Notes: generated by a model from the letters alone, not told the origin. A stretch of 64,000 nucleotides of DNA from Sphingomonas sp. 32-62-10 (GCA_002280555.1 NCEE01000001.1:55228-119227); one strand, 5' to 3'. Counted from the stretch's first letter, positions 34,681 to 44,494 are shown. Translations and numbers: made by a program.

Positions 34681-36912
34681 TCAACGTTGGCGGAACTTCT
34701 TGGTCAGCCGGACGCCGAACTCGCTACGATCATTGCTGACGACAACGCCGACAAAACCGCCCTGATCGAGCCGACCCTGATCATAGACCTTGTTGAAGAT
34801 GTTGCTGCCATAAATGCTGAACGAAAGATCTCGCGCTGCATTCTCATACTTCAGGTTGAAGCCCACCAGGCTGCGCGCGTCGATCAGCTCGGTCGCGCGA
34901 GCGACGGGCTGGCCGAACTGTTCGCCGCGATAGGAATAATCGGCCTGTGCCGTAATCGCACCGCCATTCGACAGCCCATAGGTGTAGCTCGCCGTCACAG
35001 CCCCGGTGAATTCGGGGCTGAGTGCTGTTGGTGCACCCGCGACAGGCGTGCCACCCGTGGGGAAGAACGCCGGCGGCAGCGAGTTCACGCTGGTGATCTT
35101 GCTGTCGAGATAGCCCAGCGAGCCCTTCAGCCGGAATCCACCAAACGTGACGGTTGTTTCCGCCTCGATGCCGCGCGCGCGCGCATCGGCCGCGATGATC
35201 ACCGTATTGAAACCGTTCGCGTTGATGAACGAATAGGGCAACCCGCGATCGTCATAAGTCGTGGTGAAGGCGGACAGCAGCACCACCCAATTGGGGGTGA
35301 TGCGGCCCTTCAAGCCGATTTCATAGTTGGTTGCGGTCGTCTCCGGCGAGGCATTGAACGATGCCGGGCCACCGAAGGGACGCGGCGTGAAGCTGCCCGG
35401 CTGATAGCCAAGCTGGATCGTGCCATAGACCGAAACGTCATCGGTAAACTTGTACGTGATGTTGCCCTGCGCGGTGACTTCATCATAGCTGGCGGTACGA
35501 GTAATCGGGCCAGGGAAGCTGGTGAATTGCGCCGTTGCCCGCTTGTCATCACTCGAATAGCGCACACCCGCACCGATCGAGAGCTGATCGGTGATGTTGT
35601 AACTGCCATTAGCATAGGCCGCATAGCTGTTGGTGGTCTGCTGAAGCGTAAAACTGCTGTCACCGCCAAAGAAAAACGCGGGTGATGAATCGTTGCTGCC
35701 ATTTTCGTAGAAATAGTAGAGACCGGTGACGAAGTTGAACGAACCGAACTCCCCATTCAGCTGGAGTTCGGTCGACACCTGCTCAGCGTCACCGCTTTCC
35801 GGGAAAACCGATTGACGCGAAATATTGTCAGTGTCGGAAAGACCGCCGGTGTATTTCGTCTGACGATAGCTGGTGATGAACTTGGTCGTTAGCGCATCGC
35901 TGAGCTTCAACTCGGCAGTGATCGATGCGCCGAACAGATCGAGCGACGTCGTTTCGAGCCCCGGTACGTCGGTGCCGGAATCGTCTGGACGCACCTGGGT
36001 CGCCTGGGTGAAGCCAGCGGCGATCGGATCATAGATATCGACCTTGTAGGGCGATTGGCCGCCGCGCGACCGAACGAAATCGACCGAGGTCAGCACTGAA
36101 AAATTGTCGCTCGGCGTCCAATAGGCAGCGGCACGCCCGCTGAAATCATTCTGTTCGCCAATCCGTGCACTTGGATTGGGGATGTTGACAGCATCGCCTA
36201 CGCCGTCACGGCTCTGGTAACTGCCGTTGAGTGAGATCGCGAGCGTCGGTGCGATCCGCGTATCGGCGTAGAAGCTGCCGTTGATCCGCCCGCGCGTGCC
36301 GACCTGCGCATCGACCTCGACCGATTCCTCGCTGCCGGGCTTGCGGGTGATAATGTTGACGGCGCCGCCCAGCGTGTTTCGGCCATAAAGCGTACCTTGT
36401 GGCCCGCGCAGCACTTCGACCCGCTCGATATTCTGCAGCGACAGGTTGGAGCCGAGCTGGCGACCGAGATAGACACCGTCGAGATATACGCCGACACCGG
36501 GATCAGTGGTGATCAGGTGATCCTGCAAACCGATCGCGCGGATGAAGATGGCGGCCTGCGCGGTATTGCCCACGCCGTACCGGCTGATCGTCAGGTTGGG
36601 GACATATTTGCCGACATCTTCGAGATTACGGGCATTGAGCGACTTGAGTGTTTCACCGCCAAATGCACTGATCGCAATCGGCGTATCCAGCAAACTTTCC
36701 TCACGCTTGCGCGCCGTAACGACGAGATCGACATCACTGGTTTCGGCAACTTCTGCCTTAGCAGCACCGTCGCTTGCAGGCGCAGTCTGCGCAGCGGCAG
36801 GGCTCGCTGCCAACAACGCCGCCATCGCGATCACCGAAGCACTGCCCCAATGGCCAAGCGCGCGGCGGGCGATAGCAGTAATCCGGTCGGTATCGGCAAA
36901 ACTAAGCATCAT
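34681..36912 (-). CDS. TonB-dependent receptor (743 residues)
   Basis: An outer-membrane TonB-dependent receptor. The extended N-terminal signal region ends in AASPAAAQ, followed by the TonB-box region SDVDLVVTARKREE and the plug (TPIAISAFGGETL, LQNIERVEVLRGPQGTLYGRNTLGGAVNIITRKP). The barrel ends LTKKFRQR, without the usual terminal aromatic. The ATARKREE-type plug is common among sphingomonad receptors for organic substrates or siderophores. GGAG lies eight bases before the ATG at 36912 (a second ATG follows at once). It is divergent from a TetR-type gene, a plausible regulator, and convergent with the PHP phosphoesterase. Confidence 0.92.
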   Translation of the reverse strand: MMLSFADTDRITAIARRALGHWGSASVIAMAALLAASPAAAQTAPASDGAAKAEVAETSDVDLVVTARKREESLLDTPIAISAFGGETLKSLNARNLEDVGKYVPNLTISRYGVGNTAQAAIFIRAIGLQDHLITTDPGVGVYLDGVYLGRQLGSNLSLQNIERVEVLRGPQGTLYGRNTLGGAVNIITRKPGSEESVEVDAQVGTRGRINGSFYADTRIAPTLAISLNGSYQSRDGVGDAVNIPNPSARIGEQNDFSGRAAAYWTPSDNFSVLTSVDFVRSRGGQSPYKVDIYDPIAAGFTQATQVRPDDSGTDVPGLETTSLDLFGASITAELKLSDALTTKFITSYRQTKYTGGLSDTDNISRQSVFPESGDAEQVSTELQLNGEFGSFNFVTGLYYFYENGSNDSSPAFFFGGDSSFTLQQTTNSYAAYANGSYNITDQLSIGAGVRYSSDDKRATAQFTSFPGPITRTASYDEVTAQGNITYKFTDDVSVYGTIQLGYQPGSFTPRPFGGPASFNASPETTATNYEIGLKGRITPNWVVLLSAFTTTYDDRGLPYSFINANGFNTVIIAADARARGIEAETTVTFGGFRLKGSLGYLDSKITSVNSLPPAFFPTGGTPVAGAPTALSPEFTGAVTASYTYGLSNGGAITAQADYSYRGEQFGQPVARATELIDARSLVGFNLKYENAARDLSFSIYGSNIFNKVYDQGRLDQGGFVGVVVSNDRSEFGVRLTKKFRQR

Positions 36913-37294
36913 ATCTTCATCTCCGCAACGAGCCCGGGGATCGCGGGCATCTGGCCTGTGCGGGCTGCCTATCCGGTGAATTGAGCGAAGGACGCTAAGC
37001 CCGACAGCAGGGGCACCGGACGGCGCCAACCCGTAACTCTATCGATATCAATGACAGTGCCGCAACGAGATTGTTTCGGATCAATTACAATCGTTCTACA
37101 GTGTTGCAGCTTCGCATCATCGCATTGGAAACATTGGCGCGTTCTGCGCTATCGCGGCACTGATCAGGGCTGAATTGGCACCGAACGGCAATCGCGTCTC
37201 TAGGGGGTCCAATCCCAGCGTTGTTGCCGGGGCTGGACTTTTGGCGACTAGGATCGGATTGGGTCTGAGGCGCTCATCGGGGAACAGCCTTGCC
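36913..37294. other. Divergent intergenic region, 382 bases
   Basis: Lies between the TonB receptor and the TetR-type regulator. It contains AT-richer DNA around 37035-37100 where both promoters probably sit, and a small ATCGAT-centred palindrome near 37040. I see no further gene, tRNA or clear repeat. Confidence 0.5.
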
Positions 37295-37828
37295 GTGGTA
37301 AAGTCGGACGAACGTCGCGATGTATTGATCGACCTGCTGGCGGATCATGTTTTGGCCGAGGGACTATCGGCTTCCAGCCTTCGGCCAATGGCAAAATCTG
37401 CCGGAATCAGCGATCGGATGCTGCTCTATTACTTCAAGGACAAGGCCGAGGTGATGGGCGCCGTTCTCGAGCGCATCGCCCAACGGCTGGTGGCGATGCT
37501 CGACGCGCACCGGGCCCCCACCCCTCTGCCCGTCATCGCGCTGCGCAAGGCATTGCTCACCACTGTGTTCGATGAGGCGCTGTGGCCGTACATGCGGATC
37601 TGGCTTGAAGTGGCTAGCCTGGCTGGTCGAGGTGATCCGGTTTACCGTGATATCGGCGCGCAAATCAGCCGCGGATTCCTCGCCTGGGGCGCCGCGCAAC
37701 TCGATAGCCCGACGCCTGCAGGCCGTGCCGCCGATGCAGCAGGGCTGATGATCTCGATCGAGGGCGCGCTGGTGCTGCGCAGCCTGGGGCTTCAGGATAT
37801 CGTGGAAGACGCCTTTCGGGGCGATTAG
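37295..37828 (+). CDS. TetR/AcrR family transcriptional regulator
   Basis: A 177-residue TetR-like regulator. The N-terminal helix-turn-helix reads RRDVLIDLLADHVLAEGLSASSLRPMAKSAGISDRMLLYYFKDKAEVM, close to the TetR pattern in which the recognition helix ends in LYYHF-K. The C-terminal half is a helical ligand/dimer domain. The frame is open from 37175, but a GTG at 37295 gives the expected N-terminus. It is divergent from the TonB receptor and may control it. Confidence 0.82.
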   Translation: MVKSDERRDVLIDLLADHVLAEGLSASSLRPMAKSAGISDRMLLYYFKDKAEVMGAVLERIAQRLVAMLDAHRAPTPLPVIALRKALLTTVFDEALWPYMRIWLEVASLAGRGDPVYRDIGAQISRGFLAWGAAQLDSPTPAGRAADAAGLMISIEGALVLRSLGLQDIVEDAFRGD

Positions 37829-37883
37829 CCACCACGGCAACGCTCGGTTGCGACCGCCCCTGCGCAGCGCTATCGCTGGCGCC

Positions 37884-38552
37884 ATGCTAAAGCTCATCAT
37901 TGGCAACAAAGCCTATTCGTCCTGGTCGCTGCGCGGCTGGCTCGCCTGTAAGCAATCTGGCCTTCCGTTCGAGGAAGTCGTTGTGCCGATGTTCGATTCG
38001 AACTGGCAAGCCCGCCGCGCCGAGGCTGATCTCGCACCGTCGGCCGGCAAGGTGCCCACCCTGTGGCACAATGATGCCGTTGTGTGGGACAGCATCGCGA
38101 TCATCGATTATCTCGATAGCCAGACCGGCGGCACCCGCTTCTGGCCAGCCGATCTGGCCGCGCGCGGGCTCGCGCGATCGATGGCGGCGGAAATGCATGC
38201 GGGTTACACCGCCCTGCGCAGCCGCCACGGCATGAACGTCCGCCAGATCTTCACCCCCGAAACCCCTGATGAAGAAGTCGCGGCCGAATTGTCACGCATC
38301 TTCGAACTCTGGGCGCAGGCGCGCGCGCGCTTTGGCGGAGAGGAGCCCTGGCTGTTTGGCGCGTTCGGCGCGGTCGACATCATGTTCGCCCCGGTATGCA
38401 CGCGACTCGTCACCTATGGTCTTCCCGTGCCGCGCTTCGCACAGGCCTATGTGGATGCCGTGATCGGGCATCGCTGGATGCAGGATTGGATCGCCGCCGC
38501 CCAGGAAGAAGAATGGGTGATCGACAAATATGAGCGCCCGGTGGGCGAATAA
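37884..38552 (+). CDS. Glutathione S-transferase-like protein
   Basis: A 222-residue GST-fold protein starting MLKLIIGNKAYSSWSLRGWLACK, the variant N-terminus (SxxSW) of a bacterial GST subgroup, with GKVPTLWHNDAVVWDSIAIIDYL forming the glutathione site and a C-terminal helical domain containing FGAVDIMFAPVCTRL. The ATG at 37884 fits this N-terminus. It precedes the broken dapE by nine bases and may share its transcript. Confidence 0.88.
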   Translation: MLKLIIGNKAYSSWSLRGWLACKQSGLPFEEVVVPMFDSNWQARRAEADLAPSAGKVPTLWHNDAVVWDSIAIIDYLDSQTGGTRFWPADLAARGLARSMAAEMHAGYTALRSRHGMNVRQIFTPETPDEEVAAELSRIFELWAQARARFGGEEPWLFGAFGAVDIMFAPVCTRLVTYGLPVPRFAQAYVDAVIGHRWMQDWIAAAQEEEWVIDKYERPVGE

Positions 38553-38561
38553 GGGCACGTC

Positions 38562-39598
38562 ATGCTGGCCGCGATCGATGTTACCACGCTCACCAAGGCG
38601 CTGATCGCCTGTGAGAGCGTCACGCCCGCCTCATCCGCTGTGTTTGACGTGCTCGAACAAGCGCTGTTGCCGCTGGGCTTTGCCGTAGAGCGGTTCCAGG
38701 CCGGCGAAGCGCCCGATGGACCGGTGGAAAATCTGCTTGCGGTTCGTGGCACATCTGGGGCGCATTTCGCCTTTGCCGGACATCTCGACGTCGTGCCGCC
38801 GGGCAGCGGATGGACGGGCGATCCGTTTGTCCCCGAGGTTCGCGGCGATTTGCTGTACGGGCGCGGTGCTGTCGACATGAAGGGCGCGATCGCCGCCTTT
38901 GTCACAGCCGTCGCGCGCATCCCGGCCGACGCAGGTATGATCAGCCTGATCATCACCGGCGATGAGGAAGGCCCAGCCACCTTTGGCACCGTGGCACTGA
39001 TCGACCGCATGGCCGCGCGCGGCCTCCGTCCCGATCTTTGCCTGGTGGGCGAGCCGACCTCAGTCGACCAGCTCGGCGACATGATCAAAATCGGGCGACG
39101 CGGATCGGTCAATATCTGGATCGACGTGCCCGGCAAGCAAGGGCATGTCGCCTATCCGCATCTGGCCGATAATCCGATCCGCCGCTTGGTTTCGCTGCTG
39201 GCCGACATCAACGCGATCGAGCTCGATCACGCTTCAACGATCAGCAACGTGGCGAAGCATTGGTCGATCGGATTACAGCGCTGGCTCAAGCCCATGCCCC
39301 CGGCGCCACCGTCGCGGCACGGATATCGGGGGAAGCATTCTTGACGCTGCCCGGTTCCTTCTCCTCATTGGTGGCCGATGCCGTTGCCCGGCACACGGGG
39401 CACCATCCCGCATTGTCCACGACTGGCGGCACCTCCGACGCGCGATTCCTGTCGAAAATCTGCCCCGTTGTCGAATTTGGACTGGTCAACGCGACCATGC
39501 ACAAACTGGATGAGGCCGTCGCACTCAATGATCTGGAAGTGCTGAGCGATATCTATGCCGATATCGTCACGACCGCGCTTCAACCGGCCAGCGCCTGA
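38562..39598 (+). pseudogene. dapE: dapE with internal deletion and frameshift
   Basis: Succinyl-diaminopimelate desuccinylase, needed for meso-DAP and lysine. The 5' part (38562 to about 39232) encodes the metallopeptidase domain with AGHLDVVPP, RGAVDMKG, TGDEEGPA, LVGEPTS and HVAYPHLADNP. At about 39232 the frame changes: the 3' part continues in a different frame from TTC at 39233 (FNDQQRGEALVDRI, ISGEAFL, TTGGTSDARF, NATMHK) to 39598. Compared with DapE, about 35 residues are missing at the junction, including the conserved N-V-I-P segment of the dimerisation domain. Read straight through, the 5' frame gives only 260 residues and lacks the last zinc-ligand His. Either this copy is dead or the assembly has an error. 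Confidence 0.88.
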
Positions 39599-41268
39599 CG
39601 TTTTTCGGTGCGTGACCAAGCGATGAAGTCATCCTCGTCCATGGGATGCGCTATCGCATAGCCCTGAATCACGTCACAGCCGATGATGCGCAGCACATCG
39701 GCCTGGGCCTGGTTCTCAATCCCCTCGGCCACCGCTTCGCAGCCAAGCCCGTGGATCAGCCCGATCACCGCCTGTACGATCGTCCGTGCTTCAGGTTTCA
39801 CCGCGATATGTTCGATCAGGCTTCGATCGAGCTTGACCCGATCGACGGGCAGATCACGCAACCGCGCCAGGTTTGAATAGCCGGTGCCGAAATCGTCGAT
39901 TGCAATCGTTGCGCCATCGGCCCGCAGCGCCGAAATCGCCTCGATCACATCATCGCTGCAATGCATCGCGAGCGTTTCGGTAATTTCGAGTTCGAGCAAC
40001 CGGGCGGGAGCATTGGCGGCGTGCATCGCATCACGCAAACGGCGGAAGAAGCCCGCATGATCGAGCTGACGCGGCGAGATGTTGATCGCAAGCCGCTGCT
40101 CGATCCCCTTGTCGCCCCAGCGTGCAATCGTATCGGCGACGGTCTCGATCACCCATTCGCCGATTTCAACGATCAGCCCGGTTTCCTCGGCGCGCTTGAT
40201 GAACGTGCCGGGCAGTTTCACGCCAAGCGTCGGGTGGCGCCAACGCAGCAATGCTTCGGCAGCAACGATCCGACCGTCAAGCACGCTGACTTGCGGCTGG
40301 AAAACCAACGCGAACTGATTGAGCGAAATCGCTTCACGCAGATCGCACTCCAACTGAGCGCGATCGGCGATCTGCGCCGCCAGCGTTTCGGTGAAATGCT
40401 CGGCACGCCCCCGCCCCGATGCCTTGGCGTGATACATTGCGGCATCCGCAGCGCGCATCAGTTCTGTGAGGGTACTGCCATGTTCGGGACGCAGCGCGAT
40501 GCCGATCGACGCGCCAATTTCGATATCATGCCCGCCCAGGTCGAACGGCTCACCGAGCGCGAACAGCACGCCGCGGCTGATCCGCGCAGCATCGGCGGGA
40601 TGGGGAAGCTCGGGGAAAAACATCGTAAACTCGTCACCCGCAAGCCGACCGATCAGGGGCTGCCGTCGCGCCACGTCACCGCCGCTTTCGGAGGTGACCC
40701 GATCCGCCACCGCGCGCAGCCGATTGGCGACCATGCCCAGCAGCATATCACCCATCGCATGGCCCATCGTATCGTTGACCGATTTGAATCGATCGAGATC
40801 GATGAAGAACAGGGCGGCATCAGTGCCCATCGGCAATTCGGTAAGCATACGTTCGCAACTGCGCCGGAAGTGTGTGCGGTTCGGCAAACCGGTCACCGGA
40901 TCAAACATCGCCAGCCGATGCACGCTCTCCAGATTGGCGGCAATCTGCTGGAACAGCCCTTCCATCGCATGCGCAAGTTGTGGCACTTTTTCAGCGATTT
41001 CCGGCGGAATTTCACCTTCAAGGTCGCCATGCGCCGCGCGGGCGAGGCGGGCAATGGCCGCGTCAATCGCGCCGGCGGTGGCTGAAATCGCGCGCTCCGC
41101 CGATGCCCATGACATTGCCGCGCAAACAATGGCGGGGATTAGCGCACGGGCGACGCTGTCGCTGTCGATCTGTCCGTTCGAGGTTGCCGCGAGCGCGAGG
41201 ATGAAGGACGCCGCACCCGTGGCCATCGCGAAGGTGATGGCGCGACTTTTGAGCGAAGCACCTCCCAT
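39580..41268 (-). CDS. GGDEF-EAL cyclic-di-GMP protein
   Basis: About 562 residues. Two N-terminal membrane helices (AITFAMATGAASFILALAAT and VARALIPAIVCAAMSWASA) are followed by a GGDEF domain with the catalytic loop altered to AGDEF (RLAGDEFTMFF) and a complete EAL domain: EALLRW, ELEITE, DDFGTGYS, VKLDRS and EGIEN. It is likely a phosphodiesterase or dual-function enzyme controlling c-di-GMP, with the cyclase activity uncertain. The ATG at 41268 is preferred; a TTG at 41322 gives a longer form. It overlaps the 3' end of dapE by 19 bases, convergently. Confidence 0.88.
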   Translation of the reverse strand: MGGASLKSRAITFAMATGAASFILALAATSNGQIDSDSVARALIPAIVCAAMSWASAERAISATAGAIDAAIARLARAAHGDLEGEIPPEIAEKVPQLAHAMEGLFQQIAANLESVHRLAMFDPVTGLPNRTHFRRSCERMLTELPMGTDAALFFIDLDRFKSVNDTMGHAMGDMLLGMVANRLRAVADRVTSESGGDVARRQPLIGRLAGDEFTMFFPELPHPADAARISRGVLFALGEPFDLGGHDIEIGASIGIALRPEHGSTLTELMRAADAAMYHAKASGRGRAEHFTETLAAQIADRAQLECDLREAISLNQFALVFQPQVSVLDGRIVAAEALLRWRHPTLGVKLPGTFIKRAEETGLIVEIGEWVIETVADTIARWGDKGIEQRLAINISPRQLDHAGFFRRLRDAMHAANAPARLLELEITETLAMHCSDDVIEAISALRADGATIAIDDFGTGYSNLARLRDLPVDRVKLDRSLIEHIAVKPEARTIVQAVIGLIHGLGCEAVAEGIENQAQADVLRIIGCDVIQGYAIAHPMDEDDFIAWSRTEKRQALAG

Positions 41269-41337
41269 CGCGGCGTATGACCCCTTGCGTGATAGATGCA
41301 GTGCATCCGAACAGAGCCGCAAATTGCCAGCAAAAGG

Positions 41338-41916
41338 TTAATATTTTCGATCGTTCGGGGGGCGGCGCAGCACGATATAAAGCGCCCCCGCCCCGCCATG
41401 CCGGGGGTGCGCGGCACGGACCGAGGCGATGTTCGCGGCATGGCGCGACGCTGCAAGCCAGTCGCCCACCGCCTCGCGAATCCGCCCGCGCGCATGGGGC
41501 CGTTCGCTCTCGGGGCGGGGCGGTTTGCCAGTGATAAGTAGCAATATCCGATCACCGCGCGCAATCGCGCGGTCTAGTCCGGCGTCGAGCACGCCATACG
41601 CCGATTGCAGCGTGTGCCCGTGCAGATCGATCGAACTGTCGGGCACCACGCTGCCGCTGCCGAGCTTGCGATCCCAGCTGCCATCAAGCGTCGTGCCGAG
41701 CTTGGGCTGGGGCTTCAACACTTCGGCAGACGCTGGCCGCGCGCGTGGTGGTGATGACGGCGACCTGGACGCAGCCTTAGAAAGTGACGGTTTTTCGGCA
41801 GCGGGCTCGGGCGCCACAGGAGCAGGTTTTGGCGAGGCCGGCCGTGCTGGTCGAACGGTAGCCATGACGCGCCGCCAAAGTGCCGCTTCGTCAGCGGTTA
41901 AGCGGCGCTCCGCCAT
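41338..41916 (-). CDS. Smr/MutS2-domain protein
   Basis: A 192-residue protein with an N-terminal ERRLTADEAALWRRV segment, a Pro/Ala/Lys-rich linker and a C-terminal Smr domain: IDLHGHTLQSAYGVLDAGLDRA, LLLITGKPPRPE, GALYIVLRRP. The Smr fold is a nicking endonuclease or RNA-cleaving domain linked to ribosome rescue or recombination. The ATG at 41916 overlaps the 3' end of mltA by 26 bases, so the two are co-translated. Confidence 0.88.
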   Translation of the reverse strand: MAERRLTADEAALWRRVMATVRPARPASPKPAPVAPEPAAEKPSLSKAASRSPSSPPRARPASAEVLKPQPKLGTTLDGSWDRKLGSGSVVPDSSIDLHGHTLQSAYGVLDAGLDRAIARGDRILLLITGKPPRPESERPHARGRIREAVGDWLAASRHAANIASVRAAHPRHGGAGALYIVLRRPPNDRKY

Positions 41917-43156
41917 TCGGGCTCCCCGACGAAGAAGGCCCCGGCAATTGTGGAGGTGCCGACAGGCGAGCAAGAGTACCGCGTGGCACGAACACAAACG
42001 CACTGCCGCGAGCAGACATGCCGCCTGCAATCACGCTCGCCTCTGGCCCCGCGCCCCAAAACGTATCGACGCGGTTGGCGCCCCGGATTGCGCCGCCGGT
42101 ATCTTGCGCGATCCATAGACGCGATGCCTCGGGGCGATCCATGGCGAGCAGGATCGGCGCGCCCAGCGGCACAAATTTTGGATCGACCGCTGCGCTCACG
42201 CCGCCCGTGACGACATAGCCCATCGCCCCCTTGGCGGCGGTTTGCTGCTCTCGAAAAAACACGAAGCTTTTATTCTCGCGCATAATCGCCCGCCCTTCAT
42301 CAGGGTTAGCACGCAGCCAGGCGACAATGCCCTGCATCGACGTTTGGCCCGGCTGGAGTAGCCCACGCTGCCGCATCAATGCACCGATGCCGGTGTAATC
42401 GCGCCCATTTTGGCTTTCATAACCAATCTGCATGATTCCACCATCGGGCAGACGCAATCGGCCAGATCCCTGGATTTGCAGAAAAAATATCTCGATGGGG
42501 TCGGCCGCCCAAGCGATGATCGGCGCGGTACGCTCGATCGCCCCTGTCTCGATCGCAGTTCGATCAGGATAGGGGACGAAATTCGTTCCCTCCACCCTGC
42601 CCCGGATCTTGCGGCCCTTCAACGTCTCGGAAAACAGTCCAAGATCGACATCGATCAGATCGGTCGGGCGACCATAGATCGGCACTTCATAGCCCGGCTG
42701 GCGGACACGCGATCCAGCGATCTCGGGTTCATAATAGCCGGTGGCAAATGCCCTGCCGTCACCGACCTTCACGGTCTCAAAATAGCGATCGAAAAAGCTG
42801 CGTGCGTCATCATCGGCCGTCGTGGCACCGGCGGTGCATGCCGCTTGCCAATCACTGCCCTGGGTCAGGCCGGTCGCATCGGTGCGCTTGATCAGGCTGG
42901 GGCAGGATGTGCGAAAGGCAGCGAGCGCGCGCACTGCCTGATCGCGGGAAAGTGGTAATTCGCGGATCGGCGGCCCTGCCACCACCCCTGCCGCAACCGC
43001 AGTAACGATTTCCGGTGCAGACTGCGTCGGCGCGGGCGTTGGCCGTATTTGCGAACCCGCTTGCGGCGCTGGACCCTGAGACGGCGGCACGGTGCGGGCA
43101 CTGCATGCCGACAGGGCAACGGCAAGCGCCACCAGCCCCCAGCGCCGCACCATCAC
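41891..43156 (-). CDS. mltA: Membrane-bound lytic murein transglycosylase A
   Basis: A 421-residue lipoprotein with signal MMVRRWGLVALAVALSAC (lipobox LSAC) and a Pro/Gln-rich linker. The MltA double-psi barrel and 3D domain contain TGYYEPEIAGSRVRQPGYEVPIYG, YESQNGRDYTGIG and QDTGGAIRGANRVDTFWGAG, where Asp of QDTGGAI is the catalytic residue. It cleaves peptidoglycan glycan strands to 1,6-anhydro ends. Translation couples into the Smr gene. Confidence 0.93.
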   Translation of the reverse strand: MMVRRWGLVALAVALSACSARTVPPSQGPAPQAGSQIRPTPAPTQSAPEIVTAVAAGVVAGPPIRELPLSRDQAVRALAAFRTSCPSLIKRTDATGLTQGSDWQAACTAGATTADDDARSFFDRYFETVKVGDGRAFATGYYEPEIAGSRVRQPGYEVPIYGRPTDLIDVDLGLFSETLKGRKIRGRVEGTNFVPYPDRTAIETGAIERTAPIIAWAADPIEIFFLQIQGSGRLRLPDGGIMQIGYESQNGRDYTGIGALMRQRGLLQPGQTSMQGIVAWLRANPDEGRAIMRENKSFVFFREQQTAAKGAMGYVVTGGVSAAVDPKFVPLGAPILLAMDRPEASRLWIAQDTGGAIRGANRVDTFWGAGPEASVIAGGMSARGSAFVFVPRGTLARLSAPPQLPGPSSSGSPNGGAPLNR

Positions 43157-43160
43157 CCGC

Positions 43161-43808
43161 TTATGCCTCGTCGGTTTCGACGAGTTTCCAGTTCGGATCG
43201 CTGCTTTTCAGCGTGCGCGCAAAAGTCCAGATTTCGCGGGTTTCAACAGCGTCGCTCATAGAACCCGACACCAGATTACCCTCTGCATCACGCGTGATTG
43301 CGGCGATATCAGCCTCCAGCCTGACCATGATCCGCGCATCGCGCCCTTCCAGGCTAGCATCGGTAATCACCGCGCGCTCGATGCTGATCAGCCGGTTATC
43401 AAGCACATGGCCTGCCGCCGTGCGTTCCTCGATCGCTTCGACAAAGCTCTGGCGCACCGCATCATCGACCAGCCAGTTGAGTGTATCGACATCGCCCTTC
43501 CAGAACGCCTCAAGGATCATGCGATAGGCAGATTTCGCCCCATCGACGAACTGGCCGACATCGAAAGACGAATCAGCCGAGATGATCGCCCGGATGCCGG
43601 GTTCGGCGCGCGTTTCGATATGACGGTTGACGATATCGACGCGTTCGGGCGCCGCATCGATCGTGCGGGCAGGCACCGGGGCAAGCGCGACGCGATCCTC
43701 GGTCGGCTTGGGGAGTGGCTGCTCATGGCCGGTACGTTTGCCCAGCACCATGTAAAGGCGCAGCGCGAGGAACCCGGCAATCATTGCTAAAAGTACGACG
43801 TAAACCAC
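43161..43808 (-). CDS. Tim44/TimA family adaptor
   Basis: A 215-residue inner-membrane protein: one N-terminal membrane helix (YVVLLAMIAGFLALRLYMVLG), then a Tim44-like domain (FDVGQFVDGAKSAYRMILEAFWKGDVDTL), with REIWTFARTLKSSDPNWKLVET at the end. In alphaproteobacteria these proteins resemble the mitochondrial import motor subunit Tim44. The GTG at 43808 has GGAGG directly upstream. It sits between mltA and the divergent secB. Confidence 0.88.
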   Translation of the reverse strand: MVYVVLLAMIAGFLALRLYMVLGKRTGHEQPLPKPTEDRVALAPVPARTIDAAPERVDIVNRHIETRAEPGIRAIISADSSFDVGQFVDGAKSAYRMILEAFWKGDVDTLNWLVDDAVRQSFVEAIEERTAAGHVLDNRLISIERAVITDASLEGRDARIMVRLEADIAAITRDAEGNLVSGSMSDAVETREIWTFARTLKSSDPNWKLVETDEA

Positions 43809-43990
43809 TCTGCCTCCGGTGTATGGCGAACGCTTAACATAGGCGCATGAACCCAGGGTTTCAAATAGCGGAATTACCGGCTTTCGCCCATAGCGTTGAA
43901 CTGCCGCCCGCCCCCTGCTAGGCGCGACGCGCATTGGCATGTGGGCGATGCCCTCATGCCGCACTGACCCTTATGTAGAAAGACCGATTG

Positions 43991-44494
43991 ATGGACGACC
44001 AGGATAATGGCGGCGAACCCATGGCCAACGGCGCAGATACCACGCCAGTTGCCGGGCTGATCTCGCAATATGTGAAAGACCTGTCGTTCGAAAACCCGAA
44101 TGCACCGGCGATTTATCAGAGCCAGTCGATGCCGCGCATCGATGTGCAGTTCAACATCGGTACCCAGCAGGTCGCCGAAGACGTGTTCGAAGTGATCCTG
44201 AAAATGGATGTCCGGTCGGAAACCGATGACGGTGTGGCGTTTGTCGTCGACCTCAGCTTTGCCGGCCTGTTCGGCCTGCGCAACATCCCCGAAGAGCATG
44301 TCCAGCCCTTCCTGCTCGGCGAGGCACCACGCTTGCTGTTCCCGTTCGCCCGCCGCGTGCTTGCCGATACGGTGCGCGATGGCGGTTTCCAGCCGCTGCT
44401 GCTTGAGCCGATCGATTTCGACGCTTTGTATCTGTCGCAAGTCCAGGCCCAGCCGGGTGAGAACCTGCCGATTGAGGATATCGGCCACGCGTAA
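43991..44494 (+). CDS. secB: Protein export chaperone SecB
   Basis: A 167-residue SecB with an extended acidic N-terminus (MDDQDNGGEPMANGAD) and the core beta-sheet: YVKDLSFENPNAP, VFEVILKMDVRSE, FVVDLSFAGLFGL, LLFPFARRVLADTVRDGGFQPL. A homotetramer keeps precursor proteins unfolded for SecA. It is divergent from the Tim44-like gene, together making a translocation-themed pair. Confidence 0.94.
   Translation: MDDQDNGGEPMANGADTTPVAGLISQYVKDLSFENPNAPAIYQSQSMPRIDVQFNIGTQQVAEDVFEVILKMDVRSETDDGVAFVVDLSFAGLFGLRNIPEEHVQPFLLGEAPRLLFPFARRVLADTVRDGGFQPLLLEPIDFDALYLSQVQAQPGENLPIEDIGHA

Noticed and set aside
39961..41085. 374-codon open frame antisense to the GGDEF-EAL gene
   Set aside because: A GC-rich shadow of the EAL gene: the composition is Arg/His/Gln-rich, no domain is recognisable and the opposite strand is a clear protein.
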